From contig NZ_PDZL01000005.1 in the NCBI RefSeq assembly GCF_002735705.1, positions 310,001 through 374,000 on the forward strand: 64,000 nucleotides of DNA. The letters run 5' to 3'. A program made the translations under genes and the position numbers. Every line of letters starts with the position of its first letter. Within the stretch, counting starts at the first letter, position 1. The stretch is from Janthinobacterium sp. BJB426. Its GTDB lineage: Bacteria > Pseudomonadota > Gammaproteobacteria > Burkholderiales > Burkholderiaceae_D. Shown one piece after another: positions 47,468-58,019 of this stretch. The notes under the pieces were generated by a model. The model had not been told where the DNA came from. It ran no database searches and saw only the letters and a list, made by a program, of their open reading frames with translations.

Positions 47468-48646
47468 TTAACGCGATGCCTCGGCAAATACCGCTCGAAC
47501 CACTTCACCGACCGCCCGCATGTACTCGGGCGCCAACGTAGGGTGAACCAAGAACATCAGGCTCGTCTCCCCCAGCTCATGTGCCACTGGCGTGTGGACG
47601 GCACGCTTAGGCAAGCTCTCGAATGCTTTTTCAAGATGTATTTCGCTGCAAGAACCGGAGAAGCAAGGTACACCTGCGGCATTGAGTTCAGCCATGAGAC
47701 GGTCGCGGCTCCAACCCGACGCAAGACATTCCGGCTTTACGAACACATAATACTTATAGTAAGCATGGCCAATCTCAGGCGGCGGCAATGTCAGTCGCAG
47801 CGCGGGAATCTTGGAAAACACCTCGGTCAAGAAAGCGGCATGTTGTTTGCGTGTGATGATCCAGTCATTTAATTTGGCAAGTTGCAGACGACCTATCGCC
47901 GACTGTACCTCTGTCAATCGCCAATTCGTCCCGAAGGATTCTGTCAACCAGCGGAATCCTGGTGGGTGCTCGCGCCGGTAGACAGCATCGTAGCTTCGAC
48001 CAATATCTTTGTAAGCCCAGGCCTTTTCCCACACAGCCTCGTCGTTGGTGGTCATCATCCCACCTTCGCCTCCGGTTGATATGATTTTGTCCTGGCAAAA
48101 AGAAAATGCCGCCGCATGACCGATCGACCCGACTTGACGTCCCTTGTAGGTGGCGCCATGCGCTTGTGCGCAGTCCTCGATCACCTTCAGATTAAATTCT
48201 TTGGCCAGGGCCATGATCGCATCCATGTCGCATGGCCAGCCAGCCAGATGCACAACCAGAATCGCTCTGGTTTTCGGCGTGATTGCAGCACGAATCGCAG
48301 CAGGCGAAATATTTTGCGTGTCGCGGTCAACGTCGACGATAACAGGCACGGCACCGCGCATTACTGCACAGCTTGCCGACGCGATATAAGTACGACTGGT
48401 AGTAATAACCTCATCACCGGAACCGATGTCCAGTGCATAAAGTGCAAGCTCCAGCGCTACGGTTCCATTGGCAACTGCAATGGCATGCTTGGTCCCGACA
48501 TAGGAGGCATATTCACGCTCAAAAGCCCGGCCGGTATCGCCAGTCCAATAGTTAACTTTCCCTGATCGCAATATATCCGTTACGACAGCAATTTCGTCTT
48601 CCGGATAAACAGGCCATGCAGCAGGAGGAGGTAATATAGATTTCAT
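47468..48646 (-). CDS. DegT/DnrJ/EryC1/StrS aminotransferase (PglE-like)
   Basis: This PLP-dependent aminotransferase of nucleotide sugars has about 392 residues. The N-terminal GRAFEREYASYVGTKHAIAVANGTVALELAL holds the pyridoxal phosphate phosphate-binding Gly/Thr, IEDCAQAHGATYKG provides the cofactor Asp, and FSFCQDKIISTGGEGGM contains the Lys that forms the Schiff base. In this context it most probably aminates the 4-keto sugar made by the WbpM-like dehydratase to give UDP-QuiNAc4N. ATG 48646 follows the pglD stop by one base; ATG 48658 would overlap it. Confidence 0.9.
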   Translation of the reverse strand: MKSILPPPAAWPVYPEDEIAVVTDILRSGKVNYWTGDTGRAFEREYASYVGTKHAIAVANGTVALELALYALDIGSGDEVITTSRTYIASASCAVMRGAVPVIVDVDRDTQNISPAAIRAAITPKTRAILVVHLAGWPCDMDAIMALAKEFNLKVIEDCAQAHGATYKGRQVGSIGHAAAFSFCQDKIISTGGEGGMMTTNDEAVWEKAWAYKDIGRSYDAVYRREHPPGFRWLTESFGTNWRLTEVQSAIGRLQLAKLNDWIITRKQHAAFLTEVFSKIPALRLTLPPPEIGHAYYKYYVFVKPECLASGWSRDRLMAELNAAGVPCFSGSCSEIHLEKAFESLPKRAVHTPVAHELGETSLMFLVHPTLAPEYMRAVGEVVRAVFAEASR

Positions 48647-48647
48647 C

Positions 48648-49322
48648 TTATAATCCATGATGCCAGCCAGGCTGGCGAGTTTTAATCACTTTGGCGGGAA
48701 CGCCAACAACGGTAACGTCAGATGCGACGTCATGTATAACAACGGTTCCGGCGCCGATAATCGACCAGGGACCTATACTTTTCCCCTGGATAATGATGCT
48801 ACCGATTCCCAAATCGCAGCCTTCACCAACTTGCACTGCGCCAGAAATATTGACTGACGGTGCAACAGTGACGTAGTCATGGATGTGTGCATCATGAAAA
48901 ATCGCAGCACCAACATTCACGATAACATGCTTGCCAATCACAACATCCGTGGTCAAGCGCGCGCCTGCACAAATAATCGCACCATCACCGATCACTACGC
49001 GATTTCCGATCCAAGCCTGCGGGTGCACCAGTTTATGAAATTTCACGTCGCAGCTTTGTTCAATGCGCGCAATGATTTTTTTTCTTGCGATCGTATTGCC
49101 AATCGCAATTACAACATGTACATCGATATCACTGTGCTGCTCCAGCCATTCTAGTCCACCCAGTACAGGAAACCCATGCACATCGCATCCATGGTTCTCC
49201 CGCTTTTCGTCTAGAAAACCGAGAAAGTTGAACTCAGGTGCCACTACATTGATATCCTCGACAATCTGATGCGCCTCGCGTCCCATGCCGCCAATTCCCC
49301 AAATTACCAGGTTCTTATACAT
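48648..49322 (-). CDS. PglD/NeuD-type sugar O/N-acetyltransferase
   Basis: This is a 224-residue left-handed beta-helix acetyltransferase. The N-terminal Rossmann-like part (LVIWGIGGMGREAHQIVEDI) binds the nucleotide sugar. The hexapeptide repeats start near residue 100 (VVIGDGAIICAGARL) and contain VNVGAAIFHDAHIHDYVTVAPS, with the catalytic His pair region, and GCDLGIGSIIIQ. The layout is that of PglD, which acetylates UDP-QuiNAc4N to UDP-N,N'-diacetylbacillosamine. The ATG overlaps the pglC stop by one base (TAATG). Its own stop is one base from the next start. Confidence 0.9.
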   Translation of the reverse strand: MYKNLVIWGIGGMGREAHQIVEDINVVAPEFNFLGFLDEKRENHGCDVHGFPVLGGLEWLEQHSDIDVHVVIAIGNTIARKKIIARIEQSCDVKFHKLVHPQAWIGNRVVIGDGAIICAGARLTTDVVIGKHVIVNVGAAIFHDAHIHDYVTVAPSVNISGAVQVGEGCDLGIGSIIIQGKSIGPWSIIGAGTVVIHDVASDVTVVGVPAKVIKTRQPGWHHGL

Positions 49323-49933
49323 TAGCTTTTTTCCTTGATACCACCTTGAAAGCGTGGCATCGTCTCCACTCCTTCAGCGCTAATGCCTTCTTTGACCAGC
49401 ACTTTCTTTACTGTAAGAAACAATATTTTCATATCCAAAAGAAATGACTGATGATCTACATACCAGACATCCAGTTCAAATTTTCGTTCCCAGCTAATAG
49501 CATTACGTCCATTTACCTGCGCCCAGCCTGTGATACCTGGCCGTACCAGATGCCGACGAGCCTGCTCTGAAGAATAGAGCGGCAAATATTCCATCAATAA
49601 TGGCCTTGGACCTACTAGACTTACATCTCCTTTCAATACGTTGAACAATTGAGGCAGCTCATCGAGACTGCTGCGCCGCAGAAACTGGCCAAAACGCGTC
49701 AAACGTATCTCATCAGGCAACAATTCACCAATTGCATTTTTTTCATCCGTCATGCTACGAAATTTATAGACGGTAAACGACTGTCCATGCAACCCAGGAC
49801 GTGTTTGCGAGAACAAGACAGGGCTGCCGAGAAATATGCGGACCAGCAATGCCAGTACGATGATCAGAGGCGACAGCACAATGATCGCGAACAAGGCCGC
49901 CATGAAATCAAAGGTTCTTTTCAACATATGCAT
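49322..49933 (-). CDS. PglC-type initiating phosphoglycosyl transferase
   Basis: This 203-residue monotopic membrane enzyme starts the polymer by moving a phosphosugar from UDP onto undecaprenyl phosphate. One N-terminal re-entrant helix ([25 protein letters not shown]) is followed by the catalytic core [24 protein letters not shown] with the Asp-Glu pair in the MTDEKN region, then [25 protein letters not shown] and [14 protein letters not shown]. The small size matches PglC rather than WbaP. GGAAAG lies seven bases before ATG 49933. The donor is probably UDP-diacetylbacillosamine, given the neighbouring genes. Confidence 0.92.
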   Translation of the reverse strand: MHMLKRTFDFMAALFAIIVLSPLIIVLALLVRIFLGSPVLFSQTRPGLHGQSFTVYKFRSMTDEKNAIGELLPDEIRLTRFGQFLRRSSLDELPQLFNVLKGDVSLVGPRPLLMEYLPLYSSEQARRHLVRPGITGWAQVNGRNAISWERKFELDVWYVDHQSFLLDMKILFLTVKKVLVKEGISAEGVETMPRFQGGIKEKS

Positions 49934-49935
49934 CA

Positions 49936-51171
49936 CTACTTTCCAGCATTTTTTTTGGAAAACAAAACATGCTCAAAAACCTTGATGAATGCGGCGACAC
50001 CAACACTCAAGGAAAGCTTGTTCTTATAGAACTGAGCAGCCTTCTGACCCATCGTTTCGCGCACGGGCAACGGCAACCGGGCAAGTTGCAATACGCCTTG
50101 CGCAATCGACTCAGGGTCCTCTGGTATCGCCACGACACCGGCTTCCGCTTCACGCACCAAGTCAGCAGCGTCACCCCGCACTGCCATGATAATTGGCCGC
50201 CCAACAGCAAGATAAGCTTGTGTCTTGGATGGAATCGTGATGGAGAACAAAGGATCATCTTTCAAGTGCACCAGCAAGGCATCTGCACGGGCCAATACTT
50301 CGCCAACCTCGTTCATCGGCATGCGAGGTACAAAACGCAAGTTCTGCAAGTTAGATCGCGCGCATAAAGCCTTGAGGTTTTCCACCTCAACCCCGCCACC
50401 AACCAGTACAAATTGCACACGGCTCTCTTCCGCCGCCACCAGCTGCGCAGCAGCGATGACCGCTTCCAACGCCTGTGCCTTTCCCATATTCCCAGCGAAC
50501 ACCACATTAAAGCGGCCATCCATAAAGGACAGGTCAGCAACCCCGCCCACTGGCGCTTGCAACCCAGTCTCATCACACCAATTGTAGATGAGCGACATTT
50601 TCTTCTCGGGTACCCCACGCTCGGCCAACAGACTCCGAAAACCCGGCGATAACACAACAATATGGCTGGCTCGGCGATAAATCCAGTTACACACAGCCCC
50701 CGCGACACTCAATATGCGGGGATTACCGATCATGCCCGTCGCCTTCAGGGTGTCCGGCCACAGATCCTGGATATCATAGACAAAAGGTGTACGCCGGAAC
50801 CAACCGATCAAGGCGCCGGCGACACCAACCGTCATTGGCGGATGATAAACGTAGATGATATCCGCCTTGCGCGCCATGAAAATTCCGTACAGGCTGGACG
50901 ACAAAGCAAAGCTAAAGTAATTCAACAGACGTTTCAAGGCAGAGCTATCATGGCTTGCATAAAGCGGTACGCGTGCTATCCGCACACCGCCGATGCTTTC
51001 GCGATGGCACCACGACTGACGATAACCAGCATAGATCTTTCCCTCAGGATAATTGGGGAAACCAGTAACGACCTCGACTTCATGTCCGAGTTCCTGCAAT
51101 TTTTGGGCAAATAAAAGCCCCTTGAAGGTTGGCTCTGGATCAAACCACTGGGTTAACAAAAGAATACGCAA
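49936..51171 (-). CDS. wbuB: WbuB-like family 4 glycosyltransferase (probable L-FucNAc transferase)
   Basis: This is a 411-residue GT-B enzyme of the cytoplasm. It begins [24 protein letters not shown] and has [20 protein letters not shown], typical of WbuB from fnl-containing O-antigen clusters. The C-terminal donor site includes [16 protein letters not shown] and [23 protein letters not shown] with the EX7E-like Glu in the following helix. The start codon is TTG with AGGA five bases upstream. It follows fnlC, as in Escherichia coli O26, so UDP-L-FucNAc is the likely donor. The acceptor would be the lipid-linked bacillosamine, which is inference. Confidence 0.88.
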   Translation of the reverse strand: MRILLLTQWFDPEPTFKGLLFAQKLQELGHEVEVVTGFPNYPEGKIYAGYRQSWCHRESIGGVRIARVPLYASHDSSALKRLLNYFSFALSSSLYGIFMARKADIIYVYHPPMTVGVAGALIGWFRRTPFVYDIQDLWPDTLKATGMIGNPRILSVAGAVCNWIYRRASHIVVLSPGFRSLLAERGVPEKKMSLIYNWCDETGLQAPVGGVADLSFMDGRFNVVFAGNMGKAQALEAVIAAAQLVAAEESRVQFVLVGGGVEVENLKALCARSNLQNLRFVPRMPMNEVGEVLARADALLVHLKDDPLFSITIPSKTQAYLAVGRPIIMAVRGDAADLVREAEAGVVAIPEDPESIAQGVLQLARLPLPVRETMGQKAAQFYKNKLSLSVGVAAFIKVFEHVLFSKKNAGK

Positions 51172-51195
51172 GGGGTTCCTTTTCCGTGAACGGGC

Positions 51196-52326
51196 TTATG
51201 CCTTCTTCCACACCACGCGATTAACGTAGTCGGTATAGCTATGAATAATGCGCAGCACCTTTTCCGATACGTTTGGCATGCTGTAATCGGCAATCTGGCG
51301 CAAATTGCGCTGCGCGCCACGGGATTGCGTTTCCAGAATCGCCAATGCCTGTAAGATGCGCTCGCCATCCAGACCAGTCATCATCACAGACGCTTCTTCC
51401 ATGCCTTCGGGACGCTCATGCGCCTCACGAATATTCAGCGCGGGAAAGTTCAGGATGGAAGACTCTTCGGTAATCGTGCCACTATCGGACAACACGGCAC
51501 GCGCACGTGCCTGCAGATGTACATAGTCCTTGAAGCCCAGCGGCTTGAGCAAGCGCACCAGCGGATGAAAAACGAAACCCTTGGCATCAATGCGCTTTTG
51601 CGTGCGCGGATGCGTCGATACAATGACAGGCAACTGATAGGTTTCCGCCACCAGATTCAGTGCCTGCATCAGCTTGAGAAAATTGACATCCGAATCGATA
51701 TTTTCCTCACGATGTGCGCTGACCACAAAATACTGTCCCTCCTCCAGGTCGAGGCGTGCCAACGCGTTCGAGGCATCAATGCCTGGCATATAATGGTGCA
51801 GGACCTCAAACATCGGGCTGCCAGTCTTGATAATGCGGTCGGGCGGCAAACCTTCGCGTAACAGGTACTCGCGTGCGATATCGCTATAGGTCATATTGAT
51901 ATCGGCAGTATGGTCGACAATCTTGCGATTCGTTTCTTCAGGTACCCGCTGATCGAAACAGCGATTACCCGCCTCCATATGAAAAATAGGGATCTTGCGA
52001 CGCTTGGCGGGAATCGCAGCCAGACAACTATTCGTATCTCCTAAGATCAACACGGCATCCGGTCGTTCCTGCTCCAGCACCGCATCGACCGCGATGATGA
52101 CTTTTCCGATGGTTTCTGCCGCGTTGCTTCCTGCAGCATTCAAGAAATGATCGGGCTTGCGCACTTCCAGATCCTGGAAAAAAATCTCATTTAGCTCGTA
52201 ATCATAATTCTGTCCGGTATGGGCGATCACATGATCGCAATGCCGATCCAGCACGGCCATGACACGCGACAAGCGAATGATCTCCGGACGTGTGCCAACC
52301 ACTGTCATTACTTTTAATTTTTTCAT
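51196..52326 (-). CDS. fnlC: UDP-N-acetyl-L-talosamine/UDP-GlcNAc-type 2-epimerase (FnlC)
   Basis: This 376-residue non-hydrolysing 2-epimerase catalyses the last step to UDP-L-FucNAc. The fold is that of Wec[16 protein letters not shown] at the start, [42 protein letters not shown] with the catalytic Asp/Glu residues, [11 protein letters not shown], and [12 protein letters not shown]. The [15 protein letters not shown] form is characteristic of the FnlC/WbjD/Cap5G branch rather than WecB (which has RTGN...EE). It is two bases after fnlB and forms the FnlABC set with the two preceding genes. Confidence 0.92.
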   Translation of the reverse strand: MKKLKVMTVVGTRPEIIRLSRVMAVLDRHCDHVIAHTGQNYDYELNEIFFQDLEVRKPDHFLNAAGSNAAETIGKVIIAVDAVLEQERPDAVLILGDTNSCLAAIPAKRRKIPIFHMEAGNRCFDQRVPEETNRKIVDHTADINMTYSDIAREYLLREGLPPDRIIKTGSPMFEVLHHYMPGIDASNALARLDLEEGQYFVVSAHREENIDSDVNFLKLMQALNLVAETYQLPVIVSTHPRTQKRIDAKGFVFHPLVRLLKPLGFKDYVHLQARARAVLSDSGTITEESSILNFPALNIREAHERPEGMEEASVMMTGLDGERILQALAILETQSRGAQRNLRQIADYSMPNVSEKVLRIIHSYTDYVNRVVWKKA

Positions 52327-52328
52327 CT

Positions 52329-53432
52329 TTAAACCTTGTACGTGATAGTGTCTGGATGTGCCCGGTCAAATATCTCATTCGCCCACAGCATCACGATCAT
52401 TTCCTCCTCACCGATATTGGTAATGTCGTGCGACCATCCAGGAATGGTTTCCACAACTTGCGGAGTCTCGCCGTCCGTGAGCAGCGTATAGGTTTCGCCA
52501 GTATCGATCTGACGGAATCCAAACCGTGCACGTCCTTTTATGACAAGAAATTTTTCTGTCTTGGTATGGTGATAATGTCCACCACGGGTAATCCCGGGAT
52601 GTGCCGTGAAGTAGGAAAATTGCCCAGCATCGCGGGTTTTGAGCATCTCGACGAATACGCCGCGCGGATCTGCATGGCGGACCAAAGGATATGCAAACTG
52701 CCCCGGGGTGAAATAACTGATATAGGTGGAATACAAGGCGCGTATCAGACCTGTTCCCACAGCCTCGATGACCATGGACGTACGGCTGTCACGAAACGCC
52801 TGCAGCTGTTGAGCAAGTGCACCTACAGTAATTGCATAGACAGGTGCGACCTCGCGCTCTCCGGCCGCGGGCTGAGTATCGAGTACGCGCAAAAAGTCAG
52901 TAATCACATCATCGACATATACCAGCTGCAACGGCACGGCCGGGTCATTGATCTGAATCGGCAAACCATGCGCAATATTGTACGAAAATGTCGCGACAGC
53001 AGAGTTGTAATTAGGCCGGCACCATTTACCGAAGACATTCGGCAAGCGATATATATAGGTTCGCGCCAAGCCCTCAGACGACAGCGCCCGCAACGCATCT
53101 TCCGCGCTACGCTTGCTGATGCCATACGGATTGTCCCGGCTGGCCTGGGAAGACGAGGTATACAGGACAGGGACACCACGTCCATCAGCGCGTACGATTT
53201 CGCAAAGGCGCTGCGTCAGGTCGGCATTTCCCTCGACAAACTCGGCTTCATTTTGTGGCCGATTTACGCCAGCCAAGTGAAAAATGAAGTCGGCCTCGGC
53301 CACCTTCTCTGCCAAGGAAGACAGCACTTCCCCACGTACGAAAGTAAGAACATCAATGTCGCCGCGCTCGCGCAAGCGAATCAACAAATTCTTGCCGATA
53401 AAGCCATTTGCGCCAGTAACAAGTACTTTCAT
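52329..53432 (-). CDS. fnlB: UDP-2-acetamido-2,6-dideoxy-L-talose C4 reductase/C3 epimerase (FnlB)
   Basis: This is a 367-residue fusion of an SDR reductase and a C-terminal cupin-like domain, as in WbjC/Cap5F. The SDR part begins [24 protein letters not shown] with the NAD(P) motif and has [21 protein letters not shown] with the Tyr-Lys pair. From residue ~255 the cupin domain ([31 protein letters not shown]) carries His residues. The ATG at 53432 lies four bases after the fnlA stop. It acts on the product of FnlA to make UDP-2-acetamido-2,6-dideoxy-L-talose. Confidence 0.93.
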   Translation of the reverse strand: MKVLVTGANGFIGKNLLIRLRERGDIDVLTFVRGEVLSSLAEKVAEADFIFHLAGVNRPQNEAEFVEGNADLTQRLCEIVRADGRGVPVLYTSSSQASRDNPYGISKRSAEDALRALSSEGLARTYIYRLPNVFGKWCRPNYNSAVATFSYNIAHGLPIQINDPAVPLQLVYVDDVITDFLRVLDTQPAAGEREVAPVYAITVGALAQQLQAFRDSRTSMVIEAVGTGLIRALYSTYISYFTPGQFAYPLVRHADPRGVFVEMLKTRDAGQFSYFTAHPGITRGGHYHHTKTEKFLVIKGRARFGFRQIDTGETYTLLTDGETPQVVETIPGWSHDITNIGEEEMIVMLWANEIFDRAHPDTITYKV

Positions 53433-53436
53433 GGCC

Positions 53437-54471
53437 TCAGCTTTCTGCAACAGCATTTTCGCCGCGGACAATACTCTTGATGAATTCCAGTTTCATCAGG
53501 AGTGCCTGCATGCCCTTCACGTCAAGGCGGTGTGTATTGTGCGAGTTGTAGTCCTCTGCGGTCGAAATCTTCTGCTCGCCGTGCTCGACAAATTTTCCGT
53601 AATTCAAATCCCTTAAATCAGGGGGAACACGGAAATAATCACCCCGATCCTCCGCCGCAGCCATCTCTTCACGGCTGAGTAAAGTTTCGTAAAGCTTCTC
53701 TCCATGGCGCGTGCCGATGATATCCACCTGATGGGCAGCCATGTCCAGCAATCCCAACAATGCTTGCACGAGTGTATCAACTGTGGCAGCTGGTGCCTTT
53801 TGCACAAAAATGTCACCATTGCTACCATGCTCGAAAGCGTACAGCACCAAATCAACGGCATCTTCCAGGGTCATCATAAAACGCGTCATCGCCGGGTCGG
53901 TAATGGTGAGCGCGGCCCCAGCTCGTATCTGATCGACAAACAAAGGGATAACGGAACCGCGCGATGCCATCACATTGCCGTAGCGGGTACCGCAAATGAC
54001 CGTCTTGGCATCATCCACATTGCGAGACTTGGCTACCATGACCTTTTCCATCATGGCTTTGGAGATGCCCATGGCATTAATCGGGTAGGCGGCCTTGTCC
54101 GTGCTAAGACAGACTACGCGGCGCACGCTATTCTGAATTGCCGCCTCCAGCAAGTTTTCAGTTCCGATGATATTCGTCTTGACGGCTTCCATTGGATGAA
54201 ATTCACACGATGGAACCTGCTTTAATGCCGCAGCATGAAAAATAAAATCAACCCCACGCGTGGCATTGAGAACACTGGAATAGTCACGCACATCGCCAAT
54301 ATAAAATTTCAGCTTCGGATGATTGTACTTCTTACGCATGTCATCCTGCTTCTTTTCATCTCGACTGAAAATCCGAATTTCACCGATAGATGTATCCAAA
54401 AAACGCTTCAACACAGCGTTTCCGAATGAACCCGTTCCGCCAGTAATCAACAAAACCTTGTCTTTAAACAT
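53437..54471 (-). CDS. fnlA: UDP-GlcNAc 4,6-dehydratase/5-epimerase (FnlA)
   Basis: This is a 344-residue soluble SDR enzyme of the FnlA/WbjB/Cap5E group. It converts UDP-GlcNAc with inversion at C5 to the 4-keto-L-sugar that starts UDP-L-FucNAc synthesis. Motifs are KVLLITGGTGSFGNAVLKRFL (NADP site), DFIFHAAALKQVPSCEFHPMEAV, and LSTDKAAYPINAMGISKAMMEKV, with the modified Met-x3-Lys active site of inverting dehydratases. It is the first of the fnlABC set, 34 bases after wzy and four bases before fnlB. Confidence 0.94.
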   Translation of the reverse strand: MFKDKVLLITGGTGSFGNAVLKRFLDTSIGEIRIFSRDEKKQDDMRKKYNHPKLKFYIGDVRDYSSVLNATRGVDFIFHAAALKQVPSCEFHPMEAVKTNIIGTENLLEAAIQNSVRRVVCLSTDKAAYPINAMGISKAMMEKVMVAKSRNVDDAKTVICGTRYGNVMASRGSVIPLFVDQIRAGAALTITDPAMTRFMMTLEDAVDLVLYAFEHGSNGDIFVQKAPAATVDTLVQALLGLLDMAAHQVDIIGTRHGEKLYETLLSREEMAAAEDRGDYFRVPPDLRDLNYGKFVEHGEQKISTAEDYNSHNTHRLDVKGMQALLMKLEFIKSIVRGENAVAES

Positions 54472-54505
54472 AATATTTTTCTCTATAAATAATTAACATG
54501 ACACG

Positions 54506-55702
54506 TCAGGTACGGTTGCGCATACGCGCCACATATATCACCGACACCCATAAAATAATCGCAATCACTGGCTGGAAAAAATTCCCACTTGCAAAAAGCA
54601 TATTCAGCATGGACATGAGGAAAATCAGCACTGTCGTTTTTCGATCTACATCAGCGCTGTTCAACGTGTCGAAGTAACAAGTTACTTTATAAATCAACGT
54701 GATGAAATAAATCAACAAGGCACTAAACAACGGCAATCCTGCAATTGAAATTATATCAAAATATGCATTATGCATCATTGGCAAATCGGGATAACCTAGA
54801 GAGCCAGAACCGCCAAATACACCCATGCCCCAGAACAGCCTGTTCAAGCCGTAAAAATCGAAGACAATACCAGGCAATTCAATGATCCGGTCAAATGCAC
54901 TTTGCAAGAGGGATACATCGGATTGAACGTCCTCCCCCGCGGCACCTAGCGAACTCTTAAATCCTACTTCAGCAATATCATATAGTCCTGTGCTCCACAA
55001 AACAACTGCACCAATGACTAATACAATCAAGCCAATCTTAAACAGCTGCCTAAAGGAAACTTTTTCAATTATCGCAATACCTACCGCTGCGATGAAAATA
55101 TTTGCAATTGCAGCCTTCTGCAGAGAAATAAAGCCGCCAGAAACGATTATGGATATCAGCAATATTCTTTTCCATCCCTGAAAATAAAAATAGCTTGAAA
55201 TTATGGCCATCCCACAAATTACTCCGTACACGGTCAGGCTTCCTGCGAGTGATGCATATCGAGAAAAACCAGCTCGCTCACTTGACTCTGCAAACCAATC
55301 AATGGGACCGAAGATAAATTGAAAATATAATGACAGGGCGCATAATGCCATGAACTGACTAAAAACCATCCAAAACACATCGACTTTATCGCTCCGGACA
55401 ATCATTAATGCACTCAAAAATGCCATAATCAAGCTTGAGAAACGGAATATACCGAGTGCAGCCCCACCATAATCATCATTGTAAATAACGGACAATAACA
55501 AAACATAAAAGAATACACAGCAAAGTGTCGCAATAGCAATGACATCACTCTTTGTCAGCTTATAACTCACATAAAACCAGGTACAAGTCGCAAGAAAAAT
55601 AATTCCCTGTATTGCAACATATGCACTATTTACGTTCCTCAATAAATGAAGGAAAAATGACCATATAAGCAACGATATCAATACATTATAGACTTTAGTC
55701 AT
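54506..55702 (-). CDS. wzy: O-antigen polymerase Wzy (multi-pass membrane protein)
   Basis: This is a 398-residue protein with about eleven hydrophobic helices and a large periplasmic loop (near residues 240-310, with AAGEDVQSDVSLLQSAFDRII and GYPDLPMMHNAYFDII). The Asn/His/Asp-containing loop is typical of Wzy polymerases that add repeat units en bloc. Sequence identity between Wzy proteins is low, so the call rests on topology and position next to wzx and a glycosyltransferase. The ATG at 55702 overlaps the GT2 stop by eight bases. Base composition is clearly A+T-rich. Confidence 0.82.
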   Translation of the reverse strand: MTKVYNVLISLLIWSFFLHLLRNVNSAYVAIQGIIFLATCTWFYVSYKLTKSDVIAIATLCCVFFYVLLLSVIYNDDYGGAALGIFRFSSLIMAFLSALMIVRSDKVDVFWMVFSQFMALCALSLYFQFIFGPIDWFAESSERAGFSRYASLAGSLTVYGVICGMAIISSYFYFQGWKRILLISIIVSGGFISLQKAAIANIFIAAVGIAIIEKVSFRQLFKIGLIVLVIGAVVLWSTGLYDIAEVGFKSSLGAAGEDVQSDVSLLQSAFDRIIELPGIVFDFYGLNRLFWGMGVFGGSGSLGYPDLPMMHNAYFDIISIAGLPLFSALLIYFITLIYKVTCYFDTLNSADVDRKTTVLIFLMSMLNMLFASGNFFQPVIAIILWVSVIYVARMRNRT

Positions 55703-56687
55703 ACCATCCCGCCCCAACACTAGCCTGCGTCAGGCGATCCTCACGCGACCTGACTCCGGCGAGATAATTGCATAACAACACATAACGATATGCTCGTGAG
55801 AAATAGAAATTTCTTTTTGCATCTGTTTTTTGCAAAAATAATTCTATGGTACGACAAAAATATCGATTAAACAGAATCGACAAAAGCGCTCTTGCCAATA
55901 CAGTCGAAATTCCTTTTACAGAATAGATCGTCTCGATCAACCTCAGTTTTCGATGCGAATGCACGATTTCTGGAGCTAAGCATGAGAGCATGTACATTCC
56001 ATCACGTGCCGTGCAAAATATTTTTCGTTTATATTTGACAATATCACCATTATATTCGTGATGATCAATACAAAACCTTCCCATCCTGATTTTCATCCCG
56101 GCCTTAAGTATACGCCATGGAAATTCATGATCCTCGCAACCGTAACCGATAAAACGCTCATCATAAAACAAACCTGCCTGTATCAAATCTGTCTTTTTTG
56201 CCACCATATTCATGGAAACAAAACTCCACTGATCCAACTCCCGAAATGGCCAAGATGAAAAAGTAGGATGTTTTGAATCCCGATAACGATAATAATTACT
56301 GCCTCCTACCAGACTGGCGGGGAATCGAATTTCGCCACACAATATGACGCCTGGATTGTTACCCACATCAAGAAAAACATTCTTCAAGTAGTCAGCTTGC
56401 GGAACACAGTCATCATCAAGAAAAATCAACAAATCATGACGAGCCTCGCGGATGCCGACATTTCTTTTTTGTGCAACAATATTTTCACATTGCAAATGAC
56501 GGATATTCAAACACGGATGAACTTCCCGGGCGCGCATGATGATTTCTTCAATTTGTCCGCCACTATGGCTGTCACATACCAGGACTTCAGCCTCTACGCC
56601 GGACGGTATCTGTTCAGCCAGACTGGAAAACATCAGTTCTATCTGTTTTTCACGTTTCCAGTAAGGAATAATTATTGATATATTCAT
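55695..56687 (-). CDS. Family 2 glycosyltransferase
   Basis: This 330-residue GT-A enzyme starts NISIIIPYWKREKQIELMFSSL. The nucleotide-sugar pocket is VLVCDSHSGGQI, the metal-binding DXD-type motif is LLIFLDDDCVPQADYL (residues ~88-102), and the later acid motif is FIGYGCEDHEFPWRILKAG, which is typical of N-acetyl-hexosaminyl or galactosyl transferases of this group. The last ~80 residues are helical and basic. It has no membrane helix. It probably adds one sugar of the O-unit at the cytoplasmic face; the donor is unknown. It is 15 bases from wzx and overlaps wzy. Confidence 0.88.
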   Translation of the reverse strand: MNISIIIPYWKREKQIELMFSSLAEQIPSGVEAEVLVCDSHSGGQIEEIIMRAREVHPCLNIRHLQCENIVAQKRNVGIREARHDLLIFLDDDCVPQADYLKNVFLDVGNNPGVILCGEIRFPASLVGGSNYYRYRDSKHPTFSSWPFRELDQWSFVSMNMVAKKTDLIQAGLFYDERFIGYGCEDHEFPWRILKAGMKIRMGRFCIDHHEYNGDIVKYKRKIFCTARDGMYMLSCLAPEIVHSHRKLRLIETIYSVKGISTVLARALLSILFNRYFCRTIELFLQKTDAKRNFYFSRAYRYVLLCNYLAGVRSREDRLTQASVGAGWYD

Positions 56688-56702
56688 TTTCCTTGCTAAT
56701 TC

Positions 56703-57932
56703 CTAATTTTTATAACTGCGTATGCGCAATGCCATACAGATGCCCACTACCAGTTCCACCGCAAGCAATGTCACAGCGCCACCCGTTTCTTTAAGATAGT
56801 ATGCCGCCGGCGCCACAATTACCAAACTCACTGCTGCTCCAGAAAAAATCGATCCCAAATAACCTTTCATATCTCCGCGAGGTATCATGAACAACAATCC
56901 CATCACCGAATTTATCAGAATAAAAAGCGGTGCAAAGGCGAGCACTTTTAATGCCGGGATAGCAGCCAAATACTTCACTCCAAATGCTTTTTCAATGAGA
57001 ATTTCCGATATGAAAAACAAAACCAAAGAAATCACAAGCAGCATCAATGCCATCCACTTTAATATCTTTGTCGCCAGCGCCCGAGACACCTCCGGCTGAT
57101 CAATATATAAGGCGTTCACTTTGGGGAAATATGCTTGCAAAATAGGAGAAAATAATCCACACACCGCCTGTTTGACGGTATTTGCGACATTCAAGTAGCC
57201 GACCGATTCCGGTCCGGCAACAAATCCGACTACTACCGGCGTCATCAGCGTATACATACTGGTTAATAGTGTCGATGAAAATACCTGAATACCTTCCAAA
57301 AATGATTTCCGAATTTCCAGAAATGAAAATCTCACCCAAAAAACAAGACGTCCATGATATATCGTCAAGATCGCAAATATTCCGGCCAGTACATTAGGAA
57401 CAGCCAGCAAGAACATCGCCATATTGATGTCGCCTTCGCCGTTCACCAAGAAATAAAATGATATTAATACGCATGCACGTGACAAGATAGAAAAGGCGGT
57501 GATCGAACCCATCTTTTCCAGCCCTTGAAATAACCAAATAGGGTATATTACTGTTCCAATTACCGCTATAAAATTTATAAATAACAACTCTTTGATTGCA
57601 CCGTAAGCATCAAATACCATAATCAAAAACAGCATCACGAATAATGAAATGACACTTAATATTGCTTTCGCCCACATGGTGCGAAAAAAGACATCCGAAA
57701 TAATACGTTTATCTTTTCCCGCTATTGAAATACTCTTTGTCGCGCTATAATTAAAACCAAAGTCGGTCAGCAAGATCAAGAACTGCATTGTTGCCAAAGA
57801 AAAACTAAGAATACCGAATTTCAATGGCCCCAACGTATGCATCAAAAATGGGAAAACTAAAAGCGGCATCAAATAATTAACGCCCTGATTCCCCATAAGG
57901 TATACAACATTCAACTTCTGCCGGGAAATCAC
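56703..57932 (-). CDS. wzx: O-unit flippase Wzx
   Basis: This is a 409-residue polysaccharide transporter of the MOP superfamily with about twelve transmembrane helices. The start region NVVYLMGNQGVNYLMPLLVFPFLMHTLGP and the FGFNYSATKSIS segment are typical of Wzx. It moves lipid-linked O-units to the periplasmic face. No ATG fits the start: GTG 57932 has GGGG seven bases upstream, and TTG 57938 is the alternative. The sequence is A+T-rich with many A/T third positions, unlike the housekeeping genes. It lies between the GH3 gene (about 87 bases) and the GT2 gene. Confidence 0.88.
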   Translation of the reverse strand: MISRQKLNVVYLMGNQGVNYLMPLLVFPFLMHTLGPLKFGILSFSLATMQFLILLTDFGFNYSATKSISIAGKDKRIISDVFFRTMWAKAILSVISLFVMLFLIMVFDAYGAIKELLFINFIAVIGTVIYPIWLFQGLEKMGSITAFSILSRACVLISFYFLVNGEGDINMAMFLLAVPNVLAGIFAILTIYHGRLVFWVRFSFLEIRKSFLEGIQVFSSTLLTSMYTLMTPVVVGFVAGPESVGYLNVANTVKQAVCGLFSPILQAYFPKVNALYIDQPEVSRALATKILKWMALMLLVISLVLFFISEILIEKAFGVKYLAAIPALKVLAFAPLFILINSVMGLLFMIPRGDMKGYLGSIFSGAAVSLVIVAPAAYYLKETGGAVTLLAVELVVGICMALRIRSYKN

Positions 57933-58019
57933 ATCCAATCCCCGTAAAAATAGGAAATCATTAATTTAATTTTTTTCAAAATGTAAAGCCCAATCATCAA
58001 CACTAGAAAATTTCTCTAT